A DNA stretch of 7,221 nt from Bacteroidales bacterium (GCA_024763595.1 JANTFK010000161.1:1-7221); one strand, 5' to 3'; shown: positions 1 through 7,221, counted from the stretch's first letter. The notes: a model not told the origin generated them from the letters alone. Program-made: numbers and translations.

Positions 1-3000
1 ACATCAGCTGAAGATGGGATGCCACTGCCGGGTGTAAACGTTGTTGTAGTGGATCGTGGCATTGGAACCATTACCGGTGCCGACGGTTCGTACACGATTG
101 ACGTTCCTTCCGATGCTCACTCTCTTGAGTTTCGATTTGTTGGAATGCAGGATCAAACCGTAACCATAGGAAACCAGTCCGTCATCAATGTTGCCATGAC
201 AGTCTCCGCTGTAGGCCTGGAAGAAGTGGTAGTCACCGCTCTGGGTATTGAGCGAAAAGAAAAAGCACTCGGGTTTGCAACCCAGAAACTTGGCCAGGAT
301 GAATTGACTGCCGCCCGGGAGGTAAACATTACAAAATATCTTACCGGAAAGGTGGCCGGAGTACAGGTTAATACAACTGCGGCCGGTACGGGAGGCTCTT
401 CCAATGTTATCATCCGTGGTAATTCTTCCATCACAGGTAGTAACCAGCCCCTGTACGTGGTCGATGGTGTCCCGATCATTAACGTGCCAAAAAATGCCAG
501 TGGCAACGGAGGAATGTGGGGCGATAACGATTTTGGTGATGGTATTGGTGATATAAACCCTCAGGATGTTGCATCGGTGAATGTACTGAAAGGGCCCAAT
601 GCTTCTGCATTATACGGTTCAAGGGGAGCTAACGGGGTCATCATTATTACGACCAAATCAGGGAAGAAAAGGAAGGGTACTACTGTTGAACTGAATTCAA
701 ATTTCACGGTGGAAAAAATCAACCTCTTCCCGAAGTACCAGAATAAATATGCGACCGGCTATGAGGGAACCAACCTGTACGGATCGATCGTAGAAATTGA
801 TGGGAAACAATATGAAACCTTGCCTACCTGGCATGGAGGTGATAGCTGGGGCCCTCCGCTCGACGGCAGAAGAACGGTGGTGGATCCATGGGTCTACCCC
901 GGCGAAGAACCCCGCACATGGGTCATGACGGCCCAACCTGCCGACAATGTCATTAAAGAATTCTATGAAACCGGATTTATAAATTCAAATACACTGGCCA
1001 TCTCGGGGGGTGATGAAAAAACATCCGGCAGACTCTCCTTTGGTAATTTGTACCAGGATGGGATTATACCGAACCACAAAGTTACCAAATACAATTTTTC
1101 CCTGAGGGGTGCATCACAGGTAAATAAATGGATTTCGTTCGATGGGAAGTTCAACTATATCCGTACCGATGGAAAGAACCGGCCCGACCTCGGATCCAAT
1201 TATGGTAATATTAACCGGCTTACGACATCTCTGGGAAGGTATGTTCCCCTGGATTTTCTGAAGGAGTATTATGAGACGACGGGAGAAGCAGGCCGCTGGC
1301 CCGGAGTCTGGGAGAATCCATATTTTATGCTGAATGAGTATAAAAATGAAGATTACAGGGATCGCATGATCGGATATGCATCTACTACCATCACATTTAC
1401 CGACTGGCTGCACCTGTTGGGCCGTGTGGGAGCTGATCTTCAGACCGAATACCGTAAAAAGATCTATCCTGTCGGTTCCTATAGTGGTTCCAACAAACGT
1501 GGCCGGCTGCTGACAGATATGCTGCATTACAGGGATGTGAATGCCGATCTTCTGCTAACGGCCAACAAACAGCTTTCTGAGAGTTTTTCCGGTTCATTGA
1601 CTGTCGGGGCCAGTTTGTTAACACAGAGAAGGGACCGTCAGAGCATGGATGCCAGGGATCTTAAAGCCCCGGGTGTTTACAGTTTAAGTAATGCAAAGGA
1701 TTTGCGTCCCAGCAGTTCATTATGGGAAAAAGAGATGCAATCTGTCTATTTCATGGGACAACTGGCATTTAAGAACTATCTGTTTCTGGATATAACAGGC
1801 AGGAACGACTGGTCTTCAGCCCTTGGAAGAGATGAATATTCATTCTTCTACCCTTCAGCCGGACTCAGTTTCGTCTTTTCTGATGCTTTTAACATCAATA
1901 ATAAAATACTGAGTTTTGGAAAGGCCAGGGTCTCGTGGGCACAGGTCGGCAATGATTCTGATCCTTATTTGACCAAAGCAGGTTATCATTCATATACAAC
2001 CAGTTTCCTGGGACAGGGATTTGCTTCAAAAAGTGGTACACTCCCATTGTACAACCTGAAAAATGAGTTGAGTGAGTCATGGGAAGTGGGTACAGACCTG
2101 AGGTTTTTTCAAAACAGGCTGGGCCTGGATCTAACTTATTATAACGGGCATACAACCAACCAGATCCTGCCCATTAGTGTTTCGGCCGCCAGCGGATATA
2201 CCAGTGTTGTAATTAACGCCGGAAAGGTCACCAACAAAGGAATTGAAGCTGTTCTGAACATTACCCCGATAAGCCTGACAAACAGTTTCAGGTGGGACAT
2301 CGCCTTTAACTATGCCAAAAACAATTCAATGGTTGTTGAACTGGCTCCAGGTATTGAAAGTTACAGGATAGCCGATTTTTACCCCAATGATGTTTATGCA
2401 AATCCCGGAGAACCTTTTGGAAATATCGTTGGATACAAAACCAAAAGATCGCCCGACGGCAGGTATATCATAAATTCAGCCGGGGCTTATCAAAGGGAAG
2501 CCAAGGTTAGTGTACTGGGCAATATCACTCCTGACTGGATCGGGGGATTAAACAACACTTTCTGGTTCAAAGGAGTATCTCTGAATATCCTGCTTGATTT
2601 TGTCCAGGGTGGAGATATTACATCTACTACTTATTATTACCAGATGAGATCCGGCACCGGTAAATTTACCGAAGTGGGAAGAAGGCCCCAGGATACCGAT
2701 GACGAAGGCAACCAGCTGCCTTATATCACAGCGCTTGATGGTGTTGTGGAAATCACTGATGATGATGGCAATGTAATTGGCTATGAAGAGAATACTAAAC
2801 TTGTGGATGGTCAGACCATCTATGCCCACAGATGCTGGGGCGGTCCCACAGACTGGTTTGTATTTGATGGTAGTTATATCAGCTTAAGGGAAGTAATGTT
2901 GAGTTACAGGTTCCAGCCATCTCTTCTTGATAAAACCCCTGTAGCCGGATTGACCCTTAGTCTGGTTGGAAGGAACCTGGTATATCTGCAGAATCATCTG

Positions 3001-3120
3001 GCAGAATATGGGGTATCCCCGGAAGCTCCTCCGAATACGGATGCCGGTTATGCAGGTATTGAAGCATTTTCAATCCCTTCAACCCGGACTATTGGGATTA
3101 ATCTTAAAGTAACCTTCTAA
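1..3120 (+). CDS. SusC/RagA-family TonB-dependent outer-membrane receptor (5' partial)
   Basis: Outer-membrane channel expected to import an oligosaccharide or similar nutrient, powered by TonB, with a SusD-type lipoprotein as lid. The reading frame is open to the first base, so the ATG at 19 is internal; the signal peptide and probably a few dozen residues are missing. Of 1039 visible residues, about 1-72 form a carboxypeptidase-D regulatory-like beta domain (PLPGVNV, then GADGSYTI). Next comes the SusC signature EEVVVTALG (residues 74-82), then a plug domain with LTGKVAGVQV, IRGNSS, YVVDGVPI and the hallmark GSRGANGVIIITTK (from residue 206). The remaining ~800 residues are the beta-barrel, with SYISLREVMLSY near the end and a terminal aromatic residue (KVTF) typical of barrel proteins. 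Length fits the family. No frameshift or internal stop is seen. It is followed after 11 bases by the SusD partner. Family assignment is very secure; the substrate cannot be deduced. Confidence 0.97.
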   Translation, partial: TSAEDGMPLPGVNVVVVDRGIGTITGADGSYTIDVPSDAHSLEFRFVGMQDQTVTIGNQSVINVAMTVSAVGLEEVVVTALGIERKEKALGFATQKLGQDELTAAREVNITKYLTGKVAGVQVNTTAAGTGGSSNVIIRGNSSITGSNQPLYVVDGVPIINVPKNASGNGGMWGDNDFGDGIGDINPQDVASVNVLKGPNASALYGSRGANGVIIITTKSGKKRKGTTVELNSNFTVEKINLFPKYQNKYATGYEGTNLYGSIVEIDGKQYETLPTWHGGDSWGPPLDGRRTVVDPWVYPGEEPRTWVMTAQPADNVIKEFYETGFINSNTLAISGGDEKTSGRLSFGNLYQDGIIPNHKVTKYNFSLRGASQVNKWISFDGKFNYIRTDGKNRPDLGSNYGNINRLTTSLGRYVPLDFLKEYYETTGEAGRWPGVWENPYFMLNEYKNEDYRDRMIGYASTTITFTDWLHLLGRVGADLQTEYRKKIYPVGSYSGSNKRGRLLTDMLHYRDVNADLLLTANKQLSESFSGSLTVGASLLTQRRDRQSMDARDLKAPGVYSLSNAKDLRPSSSLWEKEMQSVYFMGQLAFKNYLFLDITGRNDWSSALGRDEYSFFYPSAGLSFVFSDAFNINNKILSFGKARVSWAQVGNDSDPYLTKAGYHSYTTSFLGQGFASKSGTLPLYNLKNELSESWEVGTDLRFFQNRLGLDLTYYNGHTTNQILPISVSAASGYTSVVINAGKVTNKGIEAVLNITPISLTNSFRWDIAFNYAKNNSMVVELAPGIESYRIADFYPNDVYANPGEPFGNIVGYKTKRSPDGRYIINSAGAYQREAKVSVLGNITPDWIGGLNNTFWFKGVSLNILLDFVQGGDITSTTYYYQMRSGTGKFTEVGRRPQDTDDEGNQLPYITALDGVVEITDDDGNVIGYEENTKLVDGQTIYAHRCWGGPTDWFVFDGSYISLREVMLSYRFQPSLLDKTPVAGLTLSLVGRNLVYLQNHLAEYGVSPEAPPNTDAGYAGIEAFSIPSTRTIGINLKVTF

Positions 3121-3131
3121 ACCGAAATAAA

Positions 3132-4841
3132 ATGAAATCAATAACAGATATGAAGATAGTAACTGGGTTGATACTGGTCCTGTCAATGATCATTTCATGC
3201 ACAGAAGACTATGACGAAATTAATACCAGGGAAGATCTCGTAACGGAGGATGTATTGAATACTGATCTGCTGATGACCTACGTTCAGTACCAGGCAATTG
3301 TAACCGGCCTGGATGGTGGGTCCGGAATAGCAGGTAACTATTGTGGGATGTCGGTTTCCAACGCGAACCGTCCTTTTCAGGTAAATTCGAATGGTATCTG
3401 GGACAGGACCTATACTACCTATGCCAGGAACCTGGCGGATTTGATCAGAATATTGACAAACAGGGATGCTGAAGCGGGGACCGATGACAATGCTTCCATG
3501 ATCGGAATGGCAAGGATATTGAAAGTCTGGGTAATGTCCCGGCTTACCGATGCTTTCGGCGATGTTCCCTATTTTGAATCATTCCTGCACGAGGCAGAAG
3601 CTGTCTATGCACCCAGGTATGATACCCAGGAGAGTATTTATAAGGACCTGTTTAAAGAGTTGAAAGAGGCGGTGGCTCAACTGGATGCTGATAAGGAAAG
3701 CTATGGCAGTAATGACCTGATGTATGGGGGGGATGTTGCCAAGTGGGAAAAGTTTGCCAACTCCCTTCGGCTTCGCCTGGCATTGCGTGTCCGGTATGTT
3801 GATCCTGCCCTGGCTGCATCTGAAATGAGTGACCTCAACGAGTCCAATCTGATTACAGATGCAGCAGATAATGCTTTTATCAAGACAGCTTATGACTTTC
3901 TTGAAAATACCAATCCAAATTTCAGGGCTACATACAGCGGCCTCTACAGAATGGGTTCGGACCTGGAAAAGCGCTTTATCGGTAAAACAGTCCTGGATAT
4001 CTGGAAGGATAATTTTGATCCGAGGCTGAAATTATTTGCAGATACAGCTGCTGCTGCATGGCCGGGTACTCCGGGTTATGATACCATTGAGTTCTTTGGT
4101 TATCGCGGGCATGCTTTACTGGGGTATGTCCCCGTTGAAGAAAAATATCCATATGGGTCAGAGTCGTGTTCGAGATGGTCCCTGCATATGTATGCTCCCA
4201 TCTGGCCGATGACTGTTTTGAGTTCCCAGGAGGTCTATTATGCACTTGCAGAAGCAGCTTTATTTGGTATCAAAGGTTCACCGGGCGATGCCCAGGGTTA
4301 TTATGAAAAAGGATTGACTGCAGCACTCTACTGGGCAGTTGACTGGAATGATATGATTGAGCCGCAGTTAACCGATATGTTTGCCATGTACAGACCTGAT
4401 TCATCAGCTGAATTCGTTGAAGAGTATGCCGCATTTCACAGGGTCACCCCGGAGGAGGTGGATGCCTTTGTTGACACTGCTGCGGTAATAACCCTGAAGG
4501 GCTCGGAGGAAGAACAGCTGGAAATGATTATGAACCAGAAAATTGCCGGTTTCTTTCCTGTACAGACCTATGAAGGGTATATGGAATGGAAAAGAACCGG
4601 CTACCCGAGGGTGCTGGTCGGAAGTGACGATGATGCGCTGAAGGGTGTTTCACCCCGCAGGTGGCTCTATCCTGATGATGAACAGACGTTAAATGCTGAT
4701 AATTTAAATGAAGCACTTTCACGTATGGGAGGGAAAGACAATATGCTTGCAAAAATGTGGTGGGATGCCAATCCCCTTGCCCCTCATGAACACCCGGGTA
4801 AGGTGGAATGGATGGCGCAACCATGGGTGAAAGGGAAATAG
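3132..4841 (+). CDS. SusD/RagB-family surface lipoprotein (SusD-like_2 type)
   Basis: Substrate-binding lipoprotein that caps the SusC channel on the outer face of the outer membrane. The 569-residue product begins with a lipoprotein signal peptide: hydrophobic stretch at residues 9-21, lipobox IIS-C with Cys23 as the lipidated residue, followed by TEDYDE, an acidic stretch like the Bacteroidota surface-export signal. Family landmarks in order: IWDRTYTTYARNL (89-101), SRLTDAFGDVPYFE (136-149), WEKFANSLRLRLALRV (205-220), SSQEVYYALAEAAL (364-377), NQKIAGFF followed by EGYMEWKRTGYP (468-492), and MLAKMWWDANP near the C-terminus. These match the SusD-like_2 branch in order and spacing, and the length is normal. 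Met1 at 3132 is chosen; Met7 (3150) would also leave a usable signal peptide. The leader is A-rich without a Shine-Dalgarno, as usual in this phylum. It lies directly behind the SusC gene, so co-transcription is expected. Ligand unknown. Confidence 0.96.
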   Translation: MKSITDMKIVTGLILVLSMIISCTEDYDEINTREDLVTEDVLNTDLLMTYVQYQAIVTGLDGGSGIAGNYCGMSVSNANRPFQVNSNGIWDRTYTTYARNLADLIRILTNRDAEAGTDDNASMIGMARILKVWVMSRLTDAFGDVPYFESFLHEAEAVYAPRYDTQESIYKDLFKELKEAVAQLDADKESYGSNDLMYGGDVAKWEKFANSLRLRLALRVRYVDPALAASEMSDLNESNLITDAADNAFIKTAYDFLENTNPNFRATYSGLYRMGSDLEKRFIGKTVLDIWKDNFDPRLKLFADTAAAAWPGTPGYDTIEFFGYRGHALLGYVPVEEKYPYGSESCSRWSLHMYAPIWPMTVLSSQEVYYALAEAALFGIKGSPGDAQGYYEKGLTAALYWAVDWNDMIEPQLTDMFAMYRPDSSAEFVEEYAAFHRVTPEEVDAFVDTAAVITLKGSEEEQLEMIMNQKIAGFFPVQTYEGYMEWKRTGYPRVLVGSDDDALKGVSPRRWLYPDDEQTLNADNLNEALSRMGGKDNMLAKMWWDANPLAPHEHPGKVEWMAQPWVKGK

Positions 4842-4867
4842 CCTTGCATTATTCACCAATACCAGGA

Positions 4868-4908
4868 ATGAGGTTGTCTCAAAAGGCATACTTTTAAGAC
4901 AACCTCAT
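4868..4908. terminator. Long hairpin between convergent genes, probable bidirectional terminator
   Basis: A 12-base perfect inverted repeat: ATGAGGTTGTCT at 4868-4879 pairs with AGACAACCTCAT at 4897-4908. After one mismatched pair (4880/4896) the stem continues with AAAAG (4881-4885) against CTTTT (4891-4895), leaving a 5-base loop, GCATA. It starts 26 bases after the SusD stop codon and ends 3 bases before the phosphatase stop codon, where two transcripts converge. On the + strand it is followed by only a short T-rich stretch (ACTTTATCT), and on the - strand by no clear T tract, so it is not a textbook intrinsic terminator. Position and stem strength still favour termination or 3'-end protection for both transcripts. 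Confidence 0.7.
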
Positions 4909-4911
4909 ACT

Positions 4912-6453
4912 TTATCTGAAAGACGGTCTGTATCTTATCCTGCCGCTAAGTATTGTTTCCTCTACCGAATCATAGGTATAGATCAGTTTAAACCTCAGTT
5001 CGGGGTTGATGGAACCCCAGCCGGAAATGGTGATTGAATCGGTATTACTGAAGATCTCAAGGGGGACCTGTGTCACGCCATGTGCCTTCAGAACCCCGGC
5101 GAAAGCATTCATTCTGTATGCCCGGGCAGCATTTTCAGTCAACTCAAGAAGAAATGGTATCTCTTCATTCGCAGAAGATCTCAGGGTTAATACATGTGGA
5201 GCCATATGCCATTCCAGGGGCACATATTTCAGTGCAACAGAGATGGAAGTGGCCAGGTCTGTTAAAAGATTGACGCTCTCCTGCGACTGTACCAGCGCAT
5301 TATAAGCAGGGGTGTATCCGGCCCCTTGCTTCACGATGGTTAATTCATCCAGCAGGGAACTGTCATTACGAATCGCCGTGAGCCGGAGTGTATCTCCGGA
5401 AATTACGACATCTACGTAATGGTTTACCGACTCAGCAACAGCCAAAGATGCGTTCTGCATTACCTCATATAACCCGGCTCCGGCACCACCGGTTGTGATG
5501 TAAGTAACCGGCCAGCTGTCAGGCACATGCTGTTGCCGCATGGGGAAAAATCTTTCATACACATGAGAATGGCCTGCAAATACGATGTCAACATGGTATT
5601 TACTGAATAGCTCCGGCCATTTACCGCGTCCCCAGGTCGAGCGATGTCCGCCAAGGTTGTATGCGGGCCGGTGCATGTAAACAAATTTCCAGCGGGCATC
5701 GGAAGAAGAAATATCCCGTTTAAACCAGCGTGCCATCTCTTTGCTGTCCGGATAACGGTAGTCCAGGGAGATAAAATGGGCATCGCCGTAATCGAATGAG
5801 AACCATTGTTTCTCAGTAGGTTGATCTGTTCTCATGAAATGCCGGAAAAGCTCACCATTGTCATTTTCGCCCTCATGGTCACCCAGGGTTGAGACCAGGG
5901 GGATGTGATTTGTCACATTTTTGGTGACATCAAAATAATAGGTTTGCCACTCGGCCAGGTTTCCTCCGATAGCTACCAGATCTCCCATACTGATCATGAA
6001 TTCAGGCTCATCTCTATCTACGCTGTTCATGATACTGGCAAAAATATCCGGATTTGAACGGCTGTCGCCCATGGCAACAAAATGGAGCCTGGACTGTTTT
6101 TCCCTGAAAGTTGTAAAAGAGGACATGGTAGTGTGCCTGTTATCCCAGGAAACCTGATAATCGTATTGTACCCCAGGTTTCAGATCCTCTATTACAACTT
6201 CGTAGAGATAACCGTCTCCTTTTATACCCCGGAGGTTTGCTCTTTTTGTGTCGCTCAACACCCTCTCCTGTCCATAATTCAGTGTATAGTCAGATAGCGT
6301 GTCAGATTCCCAGCGTATAATCATTTCTGTACTTCCGGGTGCAACCAGATAGGGCCCTTTGGTAAGGTTTTGAGCAACGCAGGGCAGCTGGCCAAAGATC
6401 ATGGCCACTACCCATAAGCTCCATATGATCAATGTAAATGAACGTTTTTTCAT
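4912..6453 (-). CDS. Secreted purple-acid-phosphatase-like metallophosphoesterase
   Basis: Probable periplasmic or secreted phosphomonoesterase or phosphodiesterase of the calcineurin-like fold; substrate unknown. I chose the ATG at 6451-6453 (513 residues) because MKKRSFTLIIW begins a standard signal peptide ending near CVAQ, cleaved before NLTKGPYL. An ATG at 6501 would add 16 residues before it. Domains (numbered from the chosen start): signal peptide 1-28; fibronectin-like/PAP N-terminal domain about 29-117; metallophosphatase core about 122-360 with GDSR (Asp130), GDLVA (Asp158), GDHE (191-194), YMHRPAY (His261) and GHSHVYER (His295, His297). The last motif is typical of purple acid phosphatases. 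Two motifs deviate: the usual GNHE is GDHE, and the usual Tyr of GDxxY is Ala. Residues ~375-513 form an extension I do not recognise. The gene faces the SusCD operon across a hairpin and diverges from the SIS gene, so it is probably monocistronic. Phosphoesterase assignment is strong; activity is not certain. Confidence 0.92.
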   Translation of the reverse strand: MKKRSFTLIIWSLWVVAMIFGQLPCVAQNLTKGPYLVAPGSTEMIIRWESDTLSDYTLNYGQERVLSDTKRANLRGIKGDGYLYEVVIEDLKPGVQYDYQVSWDNRHTTMSSFTTFREKQSRLHFVAMGDSRSNPDIFASIMNSVDRDEPEFMISMGDLVAIGGNLAEWQTYYFDVTKNVTNHIPLVSTLGDHEGENDNGELFRHFMRTDQPTEKQWFSFDYGDAHFISLDYRYPDSKEMARWFKRDISSSDARWKFVYMHRPAYNLGGHRSTWGRGKWPELFSKYHVDIVFAGHSHVYERFFPMRQQHVPDSWPVTYITTGGAGAGLYEVMQNASLAVAESVNHYVDVVISGDTLRLTAIRNDSSLLDELTIVKQGAGYTPAYNALVQSQESVNLLTDLATSISVALKYVPLEWHMAPHVLTLRSSANEEIPFLLELTENAARAYRMNAFAGVLKAHGVTQVPLEIFSNTDSITISGWGSINPELRFKLIYTYDSVEETILSGRIRYRPSFR

Positions 6454-6687
6454 CTGTTTAAGATTTTTTGATTTCTGAATGTTCAAAAAATTTGAATACA
6501 TTCAGGAACGCATAAAAACTTTTTTAATTTAATGACCTAAAAGTAATATATTTCTAAATCCACAGCGAAAAAAACCATGGAATCATGTACCGCATCATTT
6601 TTGTTATCCGTGCTGGCTTTCCGAACATTGGAAGAGATGCACAAGAGAAGTGAATGCGCTGGTTACTGATAATTTAAACTGTTCAAA
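6454..6687. promoter_or_regulatory. Divergent intergenic region, promoters expected for both flanking genes
   Basis: This AT-rich gap separates the start codons of the - strand phosphatase and the + strand SIS gene, so it should hold both promoters. Only weak matches to the Bacteroidota -7 element TAnnTTTG are visible: TATATTTC at 6547-6554 on the + strand and TACTTTTA at 6538-6545 on the - strand. Each has one mismatch, and neither has a convincing -33 TTTG partner. No Shine-Dalgarno precedes either gene; the phosphatase leader and the bases before 6688 are A-rich instead. No tRNA or riboswitch structure is apparent. Region-level call only; exact promoter positions are not supported. Confidence 0.45.
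6477..6503. promoter_or_regulatory. Imperfect 27-base palindrome in the phosphatase leader
   Basis: Inner arms TTCAAA (6482-6487) and TTTGAA (6491-6496) are separated by AAA. Outer arms GAATG (6477-6481) and CATTC (6499-6503) pair after a two-base bulge (6497-6498). It lies 24 to 50 bases upstream of the preferred phosphatase start and covers the alternative ATG at 6499-6501. It could be an operator for a dimeric regulator or an RNA hairpin in the leader. AT-rich DNA yields such repeats by chance fairly often, so function is inferred only. Confidence 0.3.
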
Positions 6688-7221
6688 ATGAATAAATTTC
6701 TTAAGGAGATATTAGAACAACCTGCTGCACTCAGGGAAACTTTAGCATTCTACGAAGGTGCGACGGGAAAAGCAATGCTTCAAAAAGTAATAAGGCTTTA
6801 TGAGGAACAGGAAATTAAAGATGTTCTGCTGACCGGAATGGGAAGTTCGTTCTTCACTGCATATCTTGCTTCCTGCCTGTTTAATGAGGCTGGAATTTGT
6901 GCCCATGCCATCAATGCGGGTGAATTGTTGCATTATCATTTCTCGCTTCTGAAAGAACATACCATGCTGGTTTGTATATCTCAATCGGGTGAGAGTTACG
7001 AAATTGTTAATATAGTTCAGAAGCTCCCCGGGGAATGCCCCTGTCTGGCAATTACCAATGAAAAGAGAAGTACGCTGGCACAAAAAGGTTCTGTGGTATT
7101 GCTTTCACAGGCAGGACATGAAGAGATGACCTCAAGTAAATCTTACGTTTCCATTGCACTGGTGAAGTTGATTCTCGGTTGGGTACTGGCAGGGAAATGG
7201 ACCGGTGAAAAAAGAGCTGAA
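6688..7221 (+). CDS. SIS-domain sugar-phosphate isomerase/deaminase-like protein (3' partial)
   Basis: Cytoplasmic protein of the SIS (sugar isomerase) superfamily, related to the isomerase half of glucosamine-6-phosphate synthase and to AgaS/FrlB-type amino-sugar or glycated amino-acid enzymes. The 178 visible residues run to the window end without a stop. The start at 6688 is firm: an in-frame TAA lies at 6670-6672 with no ATG between. The N-terminus MNKFLKEILEQPAALRETL resembles the linker that opens free-standing GlmS-like SIS proteins. GMGSS (50-54) and SQSGES (98-103) are phosphosugar-binding loops, and ITNEKRSTLA (122-131) and MTSSKSYVS (147-155) match further GlmS isomerase-half landmarks. 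No N-terminal glutaminase domain with a catalytic Cys is present, so glutamine-dependent amination is not expected from this chain. The second SIS domain and the catalytic residues are outside the window, so the reaction cannot be fixed. No signal peptide. Diverges from the phosphatase gene. Confidence 0.88.
   Translation, partial: MNKFLKEILEQPAALRETLAFYEGATGKAMLQKVIRLYEEQEIKDVLLTGMGSSFFTAYLASCLFNEAGICAHAINAGELLHYHFSLLKEHTMLVCISQSGESYEIVNIVQKLPGECPCLAITNEKRSTLAQKGSVVLLSQAGHEEMTSSKSYVSIALVKLILGWVLAGKWTGEKRAE

Noticed and set aside
19..21. ATG at 19 as the true start of the SusC-like protein.
   Set aside because: The frame is open to base 1, and the codons before it (TSAEDG) continue the regulatory-like domain. 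A start here would lack the signal peptide needed for an outer-membrane protein.
153..506. Antisense reading frame of 117 codons inside the SusC gene, and similar frames on the opposite strand elsewhere in the SusC and SusD genes.
   Set aside because: They lie wholly within well-supported genes, show no family motifs, and have low-complexity, arbitrary composition typical of shadow frames.
5006..5305. + strand reading frame of 99 codons (with a 67-codon overlapping frame) opposite the phosphatase C-terminal region.
   Set aside because: The opposite frame is the continuous phosphatase coding sequence with a signal peptide and catalytic motifs upstream. These frames look like its shadow.
6454..6501. 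The upstream ATG at 6499-6501 as the phosphatase start, giving 529 residues.
   Set aside because: It would place 16 polar residues before a signal peptide that starts ideally at the internal MKKRS, and it lies inside the palindrome. The start at 6453 fits better, although the longer form cannot be excluded.
6577..6669. A 30-codon ATG-to-TGA reading frame ending 18 bases before the SIS gene start, a possible leader peptide (MESCTASFLLSV...).
   Set aside because: No ribosome-binding signal, no run of codons suggesting attenuation, and no downstream terminator/antiterminator pair. An ORF of this length arises easily by chance.
6742..7083. - strand reading frame of 113 codons over the start of the SIS gene.
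   Set aside because: The + strand frame here has clear SIS motifs (GMGSS, SQSGES) and a firm start; the antisense product resembles nothing.
1..7221. CRISPR arrays, tRNA or rRNA genes, transposase genes.
   Set aside because: No regularly spaced repeats, no cloverleaf-like or rRNA sequence, and no transposase motifs were found on either strand.

Overview
The window looks like a piece of a Bacteroidota chromosome. The evidence is a SusC/SusD-type outer-membrane nutrient uptake pair (a hallmark of that phylum), A-rich leaders without Shine-Dalgarno sequences, and a Bacteroidota-style lipoprotein with acidic residues after the lipidated cysteine. Genus cannot be read from the sequence.

Layout. 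(1) 1-3120, + strand: a SusC/RagA-type TonB-dependent receptor that is cut off at the left edge, so the signal peptide and first residues lie outside. (2) 3132-4841, + strand: its SusD-like lipoprotein partner, 11 bases downstream and almost certainly in the same operon. (3) 4868-4908: a strong hairpin between convergent genes, best read as a bidirectional terminator. (4) 4912-6453, - strand: a secreted purple-acid-phosphatase-like metallophosphoesterase with an N-terminal fibronectin-like domain and a C-terminal extension I do not recognise. (5) 6454-6687: an AT-rich divergent intergenic region with a 27-base imperfect palindrome in the phosphatase leader. (6) 6688-7221, + strand: the first 178 residues of a SIS-domain (GlmS isomerase-like) sugar-phosphate protein, cut off at the right edge.

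How they may work together. The SusC/SusD pair would capture an oligomeric substrate at the cell surface and import it through the outer membrane in a TonB-dependent way. The phosphatase would act outside the cytoplasm and the SIS protein on a phosphosugar inside it. A scheme in which a phosphorylated or amino-sugar glycan is bound, dephosphorylated and catabolised is possible. However, the phosphatase faces the SusCD operon on its own transcript and no glycan-degrading enzyme is visible, so the link is only inference. I see no wholly novel system here. The most distinctive points are the altered metal-ligand motifs of the phosphatase, its unassigned C-terminal region, and two inverted repeats.
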